A stretch of DNA of 64,000 nucleotides from positions 1,674,001-1,738,000 of the forward strand of contig CP172536.1 in assembly GCA_044598425.1 (NCBI GenBank). Reading direction: 5' to 3'. Source of the DNA: JAEVLT01 sp044598425 (GTDB taxonomy: Bacteria > Bacillota > Bacilli > Bacillales > Cytobacillaceae). Position numbers and translations under genes: made by a program. Shown piece by piece: positions 17,075 to 25,965 of this stretch; the first letter of the stretch is position 1, and each line of letters starts with the position of its first letter. The notes under the pieces were generated by a model that had not been told where the DNA came from, made no database searches, and saw only the letters and a list, made by a program, of their open reading frames with translations.

Positions 17075-19040
17075 GATTTTTCACCTCTTTATCAAGACTG
17101 CGCCATGCTTTCTCTGTCTTTTTAATTTCGTCAATATGAACATGGTAACCGTCGTTATAATCGAAGGAGCGAACAATTAAACCAGCAAGAATTCCGATTG
17201 CCGCGATGAGAGCAGCCATTTTCCATTCGAAAATAAGGAAGAACCCTGCGACACCGAAGAAAATGGACATAATGATCGGCAGCCCAGAATTGCTTGGCAT
17301 ATGAATTTCTGTCATTTCGCTGCCATCCAATTCCAATCCTTCGTTGTGTTTCTTCATGTACCAGAACGCGTCAAGTGACTTTACTTCAGGCACTTTTGCA
17401 AAATTATAGAATTGAACAGGTGATGCCGTTGCCCATTCAAGCGTTCTTGCATCCCACGGATCACTTGAAATGCGGCGGTCAGCATGGCGTGCGCTCCAAT
17501 AAATGTTATAGCATAGTGCCGCAAAACCGATGGCCATTATAAAAGCACCAATCGCTGAGACAAGCATCAACGGTCCAAACCCGGTTTCAGCTGAATACGT
17601 ATAGGATCGTCTCACCGCTCCGTTTAAACCAAGGAAGAACATTGGCATAAAGGTTAGGTTAAATCCGATAACAAAGAACCAGAAGTGGATTTTTCCAATT
17701 TTTTCGTTTAACATGTGTCCAAACATTTTTGGCCACCAATAATAAAGTCCAGCAAATACGGCAAATACAACGCCAGGTATTAATACATAGTGGAAGTGGG
17801 CAACAAGGAACAAGGAGTTGTGGTACTGATAATCCGCTGCGCCCATTGCCAGCATAACACCTGTGATACCGCCGATTAGAAAGTTTGGAACGAACGCAAG
17901 CGCCCACAGCATAGCGGTTGTAAACTTGATCCGGCCTTTTCTCATGGTGAAAAGCCAGTTAAACATTTTTACACCTGTCGGAATAGCGATCATCATCGTT
18001 GTAATCGAGAAAATCGAGTTAACAGCAGGCCCTGCACCCATTGTAAAGAAGTGGTGCACCCATACAAGCATACTCAAGAATGCAATACCGACAATCGAGA
18101 AGACCATTGATTTGTAACCGTACAGCATCTTGCGCGAGAAGGTCGAAATGACTTCTGAAAAAATACCGAATGCTGGCAGAACAACGATGTAAACTTCAGG
18201 GTGTCCCCATAGCCAGAACAGGTTAACCCACATCATATCCATTCCTCCGCCGCCAAGTGTAAAGAAATGCGTACCGAAAATACGGTCAAATGTCATTAAT
18301 GCCAGAGCGACAGTCAGAATCGGGAAAGAAGCCACGATAATAATCGATGTAATGAACGAAGTCCAAGTGAACATCGGCATTTTCATTAGCGTCATGCCTT
18401 TAGCACGCATTTTTAAAATTGTCACGATAAAGTTGATTCCGGTCATTAACGTACCGATACCGGCAATCTGGATCGCGACAGCGTAGAAGTTGTTTCCAAC
18501 ACCTGGCGTAAATTCCTTACCAGCGAGAGGGAAGTAAGCAGTCCAGCCGGCATCCGGAGAGCCACCGATAACAAACGAAATATTAAAGAGCATCGCACCG
18601 CTAAAAAACAGCCAGAAGCTGAGTGCATTCAGCTGCGGAAAAGCAACGTCGCGCGCTCCGATTTGCAGCGGAATAACAACGTTCATGAGACCAATTAAGA
18701 ACGGCATTGCCATGAACAAGATCATGATGACGCCGTGAGTTGTGAAAACTTCGTTATAGTGCTGAGCATCTAGTAAACGCCCATTTGGTGTTGCTGTTTG
18801 AGCTTTCATTAACAGTCCGTCTACTCCGCCGCGGAAAAACATTAATACGCCGGAAAGAATATACATGATCCCAATTCGCTTATGATCAACGGTTGTAAAC
18901 CATTCCGTCCAAAGCCACTTCCATTTTTTTAAATAGGTAATCCCGGCGACAATCCCAATCATTGTTAAGAGAATGGCAATTTGCGAGCCTAAAATTAACG
19001 GATCACCCGTTATAAAAAAACGATCCCATTTAATTCCCAT
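17064..19040 (-). CDS. qoxB: Menaquinol oxidase subunit I
   Basis: A 658-residue catalytic subunit of the aa3-type menaquinol oxidase, with about 14 membrane segments. The high-spin haem/CuB site is visible: W-G-H-P-E-V-Y (His ligand and cross-linked Tyr), V-H-H-F-F-T (two CuB His), and A-H-F-H-Y-V (haem ligands). It reduces oxygen to water and pumps protons. I use ATG 19040, which has GGAGGTG six bases upstream; the in-frame ATG at 19055 lies before that site. It overlaps qoxA by 11 bp. Confidence 0.95.
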   Translation of the reverse strand: MGIKWDRFFITGDPLILGSQIAILLTMIGIVAGITYLKKWKWLWTEWFTTVDHKRIGIMYILSGVLMFFRGGVDGLLMKAQTATPNGRLLDAQHYNEVFTTHGVIMILFMAMPFLIGLMNVVIPLQIGARDVAFPQLNALSFWLFFSGAMLFNISFVIGGSPDAGWTAYFPLAGKEFTPGVGNNFYAVAIQIAGIGTLMTGINFIVTILKMRAKGMTLMKMPMFTWTSFITSIIIVASFPILTVALALMTFDRIFGTHFFTLGGGGMDMMWVNLFWLWGHPEVYIVVLPAFGIFSEVISTFSRKMLYGYKSMVFSIVGIAFLSMLVWVHHFFTMGAGPAVNSIFSITTMMIAIPTGVKMFNWLFTMRKGRIKFTTAMLWALAFVPNFLIGGITGVMLAMGAADYQYHNSLFLVAHFHYVLIPGVVFAVFAGLYYWWPKMFGHMLNEKIGKIHFWFFVIGFNLTFMPMFFLGLNGAVRRSYTYSAETGFGPLMLVSAIGAFIMAIGFAALCYNIYWSARHADRRISSDPWDARTLEWATASPVQFYNFAKVPEVKSLDAFWYMKKHNEGLELDGSEMTEIHMPSNSGLPIIMSIFFGVAGFFLIFEWKMAALIAAIGILAGLIVRSFDYNDGYHVHIDEIKKTEKAWRSLDKEVKNHVS

Positions 19041-20001
19041 GCTTTTCACCTCCATCTAAATTACCGTTTGCGGGTCCATCCATTTTCATTGGCTTATTTT
19101 CATGTTCTTTAAAAATTTGTCCTGGATAATCATGATTTCGATACAATTCTGGGAAAGTATAAATCTTTGAATCCATTTTTCCATGGTCAATCCAAGCTAA
19201 GTGAGTATTTGAAAAAGTCAGGCGCCCGAGATGAGTAGGTTTTAAGAGACTGATATATTTCTCTTCGGTCAATTTTGGCGCACGGCTCTTAACATCCTTT
19301 ACCCATTTTTCAAAGGCTTGCGGTGATTTGGATTCTACCGTGAATTCCATACCAGCATACCCTTTACCATTAAAGTTTGTGTTCCGGCCAATGTATTCTC
19401 CAGGTTTGTCGGCAACTAAATACATTTGTGTTTCCATTCCTGCCATCGAATATTTTTGACCGCCTAGAGCTGGAACCCAGAAAGATTGCATTGTGCCAGC
19501 AGATGTCAATTTGAATTGAATGGGGGTGTCAACTGGAATATTTACATAGTTAATTGTTTCGATACCTTGTTCCGGATAACTGAAAATCCATTTCCAATCA
19601 GCGGATGTAACATTGATTGTAATTGATTTCTTGTTTTCATACCCTTTTGGCACTTTTTCAAGATTGTAAATTGTTTTAACTGTAGGGATCGTCAAAGCAA
19701 TCACGATCACAATCGGAATGAATGTCCAAATGACTTCCATTATTTTACTTCCGTGTTCTTCCGGTGGCTCATAGTTCATATTTTCCGGTTTTTCACGGTA
19801 CTTCCAGACAATATAGCCAAATAATCCAAAAACAACGACGACAATCAGCAGCATGAACACTAGTGACCAGTTAATTAATTGGAGGATGTCCCGAGCAACA
19901 GGTCCTTGCGGGTTAAAAACGACCATATTGGTTTGGCATCCACTTAAAAGCAATACTGGAATAACAGCTAATAATGAGATTACATACCCTTTTTTGAACA
20001 T
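19030..20001 (-). CDS. qoxA: Menaquinol oxidase subunit II (lipoprotein)
   Basis: A 323-residue subunit II. The N-terminus is a lipoprotein signal ending L-L-L-S-G-C (Cys near 22), then two membrane helices and an extracellular cupredoxin-type domain that lacks the CuA ligands, as expected for a quinol rather than a cytochrome c oxidase. Start ATG 20001 has GGAGGGAGATG upstream; the longer reading from 20019 would pass through that site. First gene of qoxABCD. A perfect TGTGA-N6-TCACA box lies 45 bp upstream of the start. Confidence 0.94.
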   Translation of the reverse strand: MFKKGYVISLLAVIPVLLLSGCQTNMVVFNPQGPVARDILQLINWSLVFMLLIVVVVFGLFGYIVWKYREKPENMNYEPPEEHGSKIMEVIWTFIPIVIVIALTIPTVKTIYNLEKVPKGYENKKSITINVTSADWKWIFSYPEQGIETINYVNIPVDTPIQFKLTSAGTMQSFWVPALGGQKYSMAGMETQMYLVADKPGEYIGRNTNFNGKGYAGMEFTVESKSPQAFEKWVKDVKSRAPKLTEEKYISLLKPTHLGRLTFSNTHLAWIDHGKMDSKIYTFPELYRNHDYPGQIFKEHENKPMKMDGPANGNLDGGEKHGN

Positions 20002-20045
20002 TTTTTCATCTCCCTCCACAAAAAGTTCATTTTTTTTTAGAATTA

Positions 20046-20061
20046 TGTGATTTGCATCACA
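20046..20061. promoter_or_regulatory. Fnr-type box upstream of qoxA
   Basis: TGTGA-TTTGCA-TCACA matches exactly the B. subtilis Fnr consensus TGTGA-N6-TCACA. It lies 45 bp before the qoxA start, near the expected promoter, so repression without oxygen is the simplest reading. A second perfect copy precedes narG. Confidence 0.65.
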
Positions 20062-20299
20062 TACAAATTCTTTCTTTTATGATATTTTAATCAATTACAC
20101 GTTAAAAATATTAACATATATATCAATGATAAATTGTGACAAATTAAGAAAGGATTTAGTTCCCTTATATGGGAAATGATTTCCAAATGATAAGTTATAC
20201 TTTTTCCTATCCTTAAGATGGTATTTAATCTGTCTTATTTTGCTTTTTAAAAAGAAAATGCGATAATAAATTAGAATCTATATGATTGGAGATACCCAG

Positions 20300-20611
20300 A
20301 TGAAGTGTAAAATAAATCGAAATGCGGCAAAAGAATTAAAAAAGATGTTGGGAAAAATGGACGAAACTGGTAAAAAATTTCGGGTTTATGTAAGTGAAAT
20401 TCATGGGGATCATGCCCATTATGACTTGATGCTGGATACACCAACGGAAAACGACGAAATTGTGCAAACAGACAAGGGGATTGACATCATCCTCGAAAAA
20501 AACCAGAAATATTTAGACGGAGTGTGGATCCAATTTTTCCATTTCCCACAAGAAGAATGGGTGATCACAAATCCTTCAATCGAAGGACATGCCCACGCGC
20601 ATCATCACTAA
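20300..20611 (+). CDS. HesB/IscA-fold protein with His-rich tail, no cluster Cys
   Basis: A 103-residue protein with the layout of the HesB/YneR-type iron-sulfur biosynthesis family. It has only one Cys (residue 3), so it cannot bind a cluster in the IscA manner; Bacillus has several such Cys-less relatives. An internal H-G-D-H-A-H and a C-terminal tail with His in six of nine positions (G-H-A-H-A-H-H-H) could bind metal. Start at ATG 20300 has GGAG eight bases upstream. It is divergent from qoxA and single, ending in its own terminator. Confidence 0.62.
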   Translation: MKCKINRNAAKELKKMLGKMDETGKKFRVYVSEIHGDHAHYDLMLDTPTENDEIVQTDKGIDIILEKNQKYLDGVWIQFFHFPQEEWVITNPSIEGHAHAHHH

Positions 20612-20626
20612 CTAAAAAAATAGCGA

Positions 20627-20657
20627 AAAAAAAACGTGCCGCAGAGCACGTTTTTTT
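20627..20657 (+). terminator. Terminator of the HesB-like gene
   Basis: Stem AAAACGTGC/GCACGTTTT with a 6 base loop, flanked by A- and T-runs. Confidence 0.85.
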
Positions 20658-20822
20658 ATAAGAAATTTATATATTATAATAATTTTATGTAAACTATTCT
20701 TTAATCTATTATTTCATCCTATTCCAAGATATAATAGAAGCAATCGAAAAACTATATTCTAGAGTTTTTAACAATGTTTATAACGATAATAGTCTTACGC
20801 CAAAAAAGGGGGCGCGAACAAC

Positions 20823-22115
20823 ATGCCGCCATCGAAAACTCTTCTTGCTGGATTTCAGTGGTTGTTTTTTATGTTTGCTAACACTGTAGTGATACCGCTT
20901 ACAATCGGGGATGCATTTCATTTGTCAGCAGTGGAAATAGCAGGAGCACTGCAGCGTTCTTTTATTTTTACGGGTACTGCTTGTATTTTGCAGGCGTTCT
21001 TTGGGCACAAATACCCGATCATGGAAGGGCAGTCGGGCTTGTGGTGGGGGACGATTCTCAGCTTAAGTGCTTCGGCAGCCTCAGCGGGAATGAGTCTTAG
21101 CGAACTCGGTGGGGGAATTGCCACTGGGATTATTTTATCCGGGGTGATTGTTGCTGTTTTTGGCGCTCTTGGGATGGGAGCGATTCTAAATCGCTTATTT
21201 ACCCCTGTTGTAATGAGTACTGTGCTGTTTTTGCTTGCATGTCAGTTAATTGTTATTTTTACAAAAGGGATGCTGGGATTGACGTCTTCAGGAAAAATCA
21301 ATCTCCCAATTGCCGGATTATCGCTGCTATTAGTTATTCTCGTTGCGTCGCTGAATATTAAAGGAAAAGGTCTCATTGGTAATTTCGCGATCTTGATCGG
21401 CATTGTCGTTGGATGGATTGCCTACTCGCTACTTTTTCCGAGAGTGGAAACGCAGGCTGTTTCGCCTCGGCTGGTACATTTCTTTCCCTGGGGACAGCCA
21501 AATTTTAATATAGGCATTGTACTCATGATTGTGTTAACAGGCTTGGTCAATACCACGAATACAATCGGCGCACTAAAGGGGGCTGAGCCAGTAATCCATC
21601 AGCAAACGACTGAAAGCCAGTATCGTCGATCCTTTTTCTTAACAGGGCTGAATTCCATCTTTTCAGGCTTCTTTGGTCTTGTTCCTTATGCACCCTATAT
21701 TTCATCAATTGGTTTTTTGCAATCAACACAAATAGTTGAAATTGCACCGTTTATTCTTGGCGGTGTTCTGTTTATGAGCCTTGGTTTGATTCCATTTCTT
21801 GGGCATTTGTTCTCTTCACTGCCGGTGAGCGTCGGGGATGCGGTCTTGTTTGTGGCCTATTTGCAATTGTTTGGCGGAGCGTTATCGAACTTAAAGGGGA
21901 TCACTTTTAATTCAAAAACCATCTATCGGATTGCTGCCCCAGTCCTGTTTGGAATTGCCGTGATGAATGTTCCTGCCGATATGTTTTCGACAATCCCGAT
22001 GCTGTTTCGCCCGCTGCTTAGTAACGGCTTGATTATCGGTATTCTTGTTGCAGTTGTTCTCGAAAATCTGATTGATTGGTCAAAACTTGAGGTTGGAATG
22101 TTGAAAAAAGAGTAG
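20823..22115 (+). CDS. NCS2-family purine/pyrimidine permease (YwdJ-like)
   Basis: A 430-residue protein with about 12 to 14 membrane segments of the nucleobase:cation symporter-2 family, usual length. The family motif region M-E-G-Q-S-G-L-W-W-G is near residue 70 and N-T-I-G-A-L-K-G near 245. It resembles B. subtilis YwdJ more than the canonical PbuX/PyrP types, by recollection. It imports nucleobases with protons or sodium. It stands alone, with its own hairpin after the stop. The molybdenum hydroxylase operon lies 6 kb upstream, which may or may not be a functional tie. Confidence 0.8.
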   Translation: MPPSKTLLAGFQWLFFMFANTVVIPLTIGDAFHLSAVEIAGALQRSFIFTGTACILQAFFGHKYPIMEGQSGLWWGTILSLSASAASAGMSLSELGGGIATGIILSGVIVAVFGALGMGAILNRLFTPVVMSTVLFLLACQLIVIFTKGMLGLTSSGKINLPIAGLSLLLVILVASLNIKGKGLIGNFAILIGIVVGWIAYSLLFPRVETQAVSPRLVHFFPWGQPNFNIGIVLMIVLTGLVNTTNTIGALKGAEPVIHQQTTESQYRRSFFLTGLNSIFSGFFGLVPYAPYISSIGFLQSTQIVEIAPFILGGVLFMSLGLIPFLGHLFSSLPVSVGDAVLFVAYLQLFGGALSNLKGITFNSKTIYRIAAPVLFGIAVMNVPADMFSTIPMLFRPLLSNGLIIGILVAVVLENLIDWSKLEVGMLKKE

Positions 22116-22262
22116 TAATGCCCGCGCGCCGTCCAATTTAGCTGAAATGGTCATTACTCCTCCGCAGTATCCTCGCTTGCCGTTTGTTTCATCTAAAACA
22201 TTTATGAATATTCCGCAGTAATGCCTACTGACGTATAATAACGTCTTTTTAAAATAATGCAA

Positions 22263-22300
22263 GGAAAAACGCCTCCGTCATCTGGATGGCGTTTTTTCGT
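22263..22300. terminator. Bidirectional terminator
   Basis: AAAAACGCC pairs with GGCGTTTTT between the permease and the convergent small membrane protein gene, and can serve both strands. A weaker GACG/CGTC hairpin with five T lies at about 22230-22251. Confidence 0.75.
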
Positions 22301-22308
22301 ATAGCGAT

Positions 22309-22494
22309 CTACCCGTCTTTTTTGTTTACTATCTCCAACGCTTTTGCAATCTGCTGCAGCTTAGCATTTCTTTCCTTTTCCAGCGTCGTTTTCTCGTCCA
22401 TAAAACGCAGTGCTCGAATAATAAAGTAAATGACTAAACCGAAAAAAAGCAAATAAATAAGAAGAACAGGAAACATGCCGAACAAATTAAACAT
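22309..22494 (-). CDS. Small one-helix membrane protein (61 aa)
   Basis: A 61-residue protein with one long N-terminal hydrophobic helix (residues about 8-30), then a charged, probably coiled-coil tail rich in K, E, R and Q. ATG 22494 follows GAAGGGAG; the longer reading to 22509 is unnecessary. The layout is like many short Bacillus membrane proteins of unknown role. No functional assignment. Confidence 0.6.
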   Translation of the reverse strand: MFNLFGMFPVLLIYLLFFGLVIYFIIRALRFMDEKTTLEKERNAKLQQIAKALEIVNKKDG

Positions 22495-22555
22495 ACAAAC
22501 TCCCTTCAATATGACTTAGTTACAATATATAAAACTTTCCGGAAAATATAATACT

Positions 22556-23992
22556 TTAATTGGATTTTAAAAAGCTTTTAACATAGTCGACGGCAGCGCT
22601 TTTATCATAGGTTTTATAAAATCCGCTTGCCAATTTCACGGGATCGCCAAAAAAGAACCGTTCATATAGATTTTGCCGGCTGCCAAAAGCGCTCATGCTG
22701 ATATCCCAAGCTAAGCGAAAAAGTTTAACACGGTCAACCGCGTTTGTGTTTGCAGCTTGCAAATAAATCTCCAAATCGCTCCCAATTTCAGATGCAAAAT
22801 CCAACTCGGTTGGAATGGAAACAAGACCGCTTGCACCAATCAGCTGTAAAATTTCACAAACCCTCGAGTAAAGTCGGTTGTACAACATGATCGCAGGACC
22901 TAATGAAGTAAAATCCGGAACCATCGTTCCCCATTTATCAACCTTTGCGTTCACTTCAGAAGCGAGCAAAAGCGCCTTTAACGATTCAACGCCGATAATG
23001 ATTTCCGTTATTTTTTCCTGGATATGCTGATATTCGCCGATATTAATCGTATCAACTAGAAGCTGGGCAACACCAAGAATAAATTCGGTTTTTACGACTC
23101 TTCGGGTTGTGACTTGGTGTGCAGCTAATGGAGTAAAGCTGCTTTCATGAAAAATTTTAAAAGCAGCGTCGGGATTTTGATAACAAAAAACGCGTTCCCA
23201 TGGAATGGTGACATCATCAAAAACAACGATGGCATCAATTTCGTCAAAACGGGAACCTAGCGGATGGTCGAAGGGAGAGTCCTTATAGCTGAAAGATTCC
23301 CGACAAATAAATTTTAATCCGGGTGTATTGCTTGGAATTGAAAACGCATAAGCAAAATCTTTATTTAATGCAGCGATACTGGTGGGAAAAACCAGGATCT
23401 CATCCGTGATTCCGCCTTGCGTCGCTAAAAGGCGTGCACCTTTCATAACAATGCCATTATCATTATGTGCGACTGTTTTGGCAGAGATAATTTCTTCATC
23501 CTCTTCTAAATAATATTTTGAGCGGTTGACCTGGGGATTTATGAATGTATGGGTAAACGAAAGGTCGTTTTCACACGCCTGCTTGTATAAAGTACGCAAA
23601 TTTTCAGCAAATGGCTGTCCTTCAACTCCACAAACATCTGCAGCCCTGCTAAATGCCATAATTGCTGTATTCATATAATCCGGTGAACGTCCTAGCATCC
23701 CGGCACTTGTTTTTGCCCATTCAGTTATCATTACACGGCGTTTTTCCAAATCCTCCTTTGTTTTTGGTTCTAAATAGGAAATTCCCATTCTGCCTTGGGA
23801 AAAAGGAGAAGTTGTTGTCATTAAATCACTTTTTTCAAGCTGCAAATCATATAATTTTGCCTGGCTTTTCATGATTTTTGAAAAAACAGGATGCTCTGAG
23901 ATCTTCCCTTCCACCTTTTTCCCGTCGATCCAAACTTCTGCTTTCATCTCATCGATTCTTTTTCTAAATTCTTGCCCTGATATAACAGACAC
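22556..23992 (-). CDS. 4-hydroxyphenylacetate 3-monooxygenase-type (HpaB/YoaI) oxygenase
   Basis: A 478-residue flavin-dependent aromatic monooxygenase of the HpaB/PvcC family, usual length. Typical features are an N-terminal G-Q-E-F-R-K-R, R-A-A-D-V-C-G near 130, the T-F-I-N-P-Q-V-N-R-S segment near 160 and V-F-D-D-V-T-I-P-W-E-R-V-F near 265. It uses reduced FAD from a separate reductase to ortho-hydroxylate a phenol; no reductase (HpaC) gene is nearby. GTG 23992 has AGAGGGTGA upstream. The same superfamily includes 4-hydroxybutyryl-CoA dehydratase, but cluster Cys ligands are not evident. Confidence 0.83.
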   Translation of the reverse strand: MSVISGQEFRKRIDEMKAEVWIDGKKVEGKISEHPVFSKIMKSQAKLYDLQLEKSDLMTTTSPFSQGRMGISYLEPKTKEDLEKRRVMITEWAKTSAGMLGRSPDYMNTAIMAFSRAADVCGVEGQPFAENLRTLYKQACENDLSFTHTFINPQVNRSKYYLEEDEEIISAKTVAHNDNGIVMKGARLLATQGGITDEILVFPTSIAALNKDFAYAFSIPSNTPGLKFICRESFSYKDSPFDHPLGSRFDEIDAIVVFDDVTIPWERVFCYQNPDAAFKIFHESSFTPLAAHQVTTRRVVKTEFILGVAQLLVDTINIGEYQHIQEKITEIIIGVESLKALLLASEVNAKVDKWGTMVPDFTSLGPAIMLYNRLYSRVCEILQLIGASGLVSIPTELDFASEIGSDLEIYLQAANTNAVDRVKLFRLAWDISMSAFGSRQNLYERFFFGDPVKLASGFYKTYDKSAAVDYVKSFLKSN

Positions 23993-24083
23993 CCTATCAC
24001 CCTCTTACGAAAATGTTTAATACAGTGTAAGATGAATAACTAGGAATGGTTTGGATGAATGTCCACCATCACCATTTTAAAAA

Positions 24084-24537
24084 TTACTCATGAAGTACGG
24101 GGGTCTGTTCAGATCTTGCATTTGCGGTAATAAAAGTTTTTTGTTTACATGAAGCAAATCGGGAAAACAGGTAGCACCCTGTAATAACGATCGCGCTTCC
24201 AAGCCATTCCGCCAAGTTCATTTTTTCGTTAAGAATTAAAAAGGCTAATATGACGGTAAAGATAGGATTAAAGTTTAAAAAAATTCCAGCATTTGTAACG
24301 CCAACTTTTTGGACACCGATGTTCCACAGCAGCATACAGACAACGGTTGAGACAAATCCTGTATACAAGAGCGAGCTAAGGAACGGAATGTTTATATTTT
24401 CGATTTGCAACGTGTCAGATTGAACTTCCGATCGTCTGGAAAAAAGAAAAAAAGCTGGCCCCTCCAAAAAGCATATCTTTCCGATCTTTTTCATGGGGCT
24501 GACAGGAGTTGTGTTGTTTAATATTTTTCAATTTTGA
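24084..24537. pseudogene. Broken EamA-family transporter, halves in opposite orientation
   Basis: On the minus strand (24084 to about 24410) lies a good C-terminal half of an EamA/DMT transporter, from L-Q-I-E-N-I-N-I-P-F through L-L-W-N-I-G-V-Q-K-V-G and N-A-G-I-F-L-N to the final helix. The N-terminal half is missing. Directly beside it, on the plus strand (about 24466-24537), is K-K-H-I-F-P-I-F-F-M-G-L-T-G-V-V-L-F-N-I-F-Q, a typical N-half DMT segment, ended by TGA. This looks like one gene split by an internal inversion and deletion. The C half has no plausible start and the protein would not be functional. Confidence 0.6.
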
Positions 24538-24668
24538 TAGAATATTTGGAATTTCCGGAAAATAGGATGAATCTTTAGGACGGAGATAGTAATTCGAAAA
24601 TTTTATGTTATAATTTACTTACAAAAAGGAAAATACTGGTTGTGTAATTGCGAGGAAGGGGGAAAGCA

Positions 24669-25190
24669 GTGGCAACTATTTTATATGGGTTGTTCTATAT
24701 AGGGATCGCACTTAAATGGGCGGATTGGAAAAATTGGAAACAATATTATCCGACGATTCTTTTTTTCATGGTTGGCGATCTATTGTACCAATTCTTATTT
24801 TTTCGGTATAGTATGTGGGAGTACGTACCGATTGGCATTGATGCCAATTGGGCCAAGCATACGCATATTTCACTTTTAATCATGTTCATCAAATATCCGT
24901 TAACGGTGCTGATCTTTCTTGGTCATTTGCCAGGCGAAAAAAGAAATCGCTTTTTATATATTTTAGGCTGGACCCTTCTTTATATGGTCGATGAAGCAAT
25001 CGATTTAATGACGGGCGGCATTGTTCATAGACATGGCTGGAATATCTGGTGGTCAAGTTTGTTTACGTTTATCATGTTTACTTTTTTAGCGATCCACTAC
25101 AAAAATCCACTTTTCGCATGGCTATTGTCAGCAGCATTTGCTATTTTTTTGTGGAATCAATTTGACGTGCCAGCAAGTATTTTAAAATAA
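24669..25190 (+). CDS. CBO0543-type membrane protein
   Basis: A 173-residue protein with five or six hydrophobic segments, rich in Trp, Tyr and Phe, matching the CBO0543 family common in spore-forming Firmicutes. Function is unknown. GTG 24669 is preceded by GGAAGGGGGAAAGC; the upstream TTG at 24648 would run through that site. A GyrI-like gene follows after 74 bp. Confidence 0.7.
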   Translation: MATILYGLFYIGIALKWADWKNWKQYYPTILFFMVGDLLYQFLFFRYSMWEYVPIGIDANWAKHTHISLLIMFIKYPLTVLIFLGHLPGEKRNRFLYILGWTLLYMVDEAIDLMTGGIVHRHGWNIWWSSLFTFIMFTFLAIHYKNPLFAWLLSAAFAIFLWNQFDVPASILK

Positions 25191-25264
25191 TTTTTTGCGA
25201 AATGTGAGAGGGTAGGGATAAAAACATTTTCAATGAAATATGATGAGGGTAGGGGGGATGATGA

Positions 25265-25741
25265 TTGGAGATACGAGTCATTGAGAAAGAAGCCTTTCAT
25301 GTGGTTGGAATCGCCTGGAATGGCTCATATTCAGAATTGGAACAACTTCCACAGCTATTTACAGAGTTGGAATTAAGGTTGGACGAGGTTCTTTACCCTG
25401 CCGGCGATTTGGTATTCATTGCGCCATTCCATTGCAGAGAAACTGAAATGACATATTATGTTACAACACCGGTTGAAAAAATTGCAGAGGTGCCTGAGGG
25501 TATGGTGGGTTTTACCATTCCGAAGAAGAGTTACGTATCTGGCCGTCATTACGGTTCAGCAGAAGCAGTTGAGAACACTTACATACAAATGTTTAAATGG
25601 ATGAAAGAATATGGTTATGAACATGATGATCATGCATTGAGCGTGGAAATTTACCATCACGGAAAAAGAAGCCATGCAGTCGGGGAAGCCCTTCAATTTG
25701 ATATCTACTTGCCCGTTAAGCGTTATAGAAAAGAAGCATAA
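25265..25741 (+). CDS. GyrI-like/AraC effector-binding domain protein
   Basis: A 158-residue stand-alone GyrI-like (SHS2) small-molecule-binding domain. Typical parts are the opening E-I-R-V-I-E-K-E-A-F-H-V-V-G-I, a central Y-Y-V-T-T-P-V pattern and the late conserved Glu in S-V-E-I-Y-H. Such domains bind hydrophobic or cationic drugs or signal molecules, often fused to HTH domains; here there is none. The start is TTG 25265, with AGGGGGG seven bases upstream; nearby ATGs are out of frame. No neighbour suggests its ligand. Confidence 0.72.
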   Translation: MEIRVIEKEAFHVVGIAWNGSYSELEQLPQLFTELELRLDEVLYPAGDLVFIAPFHCRETEMTYYVTTPVEKIAEVPEGMVGFTIPKKSYVSGRHYGSAEAVENTYIQMFKWMKEYGYEHDDHALSVEIYHHGKRSHAVGEALQFDIYLPVKRYRKEA

Positions 25742-25798
25742 TTATATCGAATTTTTCGACTAAAATGAGAACTGTAAGTGAATATTTCCATTTGATTA

Positions 25799-25831
25799 AG
25801 AAGAGGAACCTTTGAAGGCCTCTTTTTTGTG
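25799..25831 (+). terminator. Terminator after the GyrI-like gene
   Basis: AAGAGG pairs with CCTCTT across about 13 bases that can pair further, followed by TTTT. Confidence 0.65.
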
Positions 25832-25965
25832 TGAAAATGAATAATTTACCAGCGTCCAAATAGCTCACTCTGTCTTTCCTAAAAGCATATGCTGTTGTAA
25901 CGCATATCAGAGAACAGATTGGTGCTGAACATAACAGTACGAATCAATGATTCTAAAAGGAGTGA

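Noticed and set aside
22080..22262. 60-codon minus-strand open frame after the purine permease
   Set aside because: It overlaps the permease end and a hairpin, and has no ribosome site or family features.
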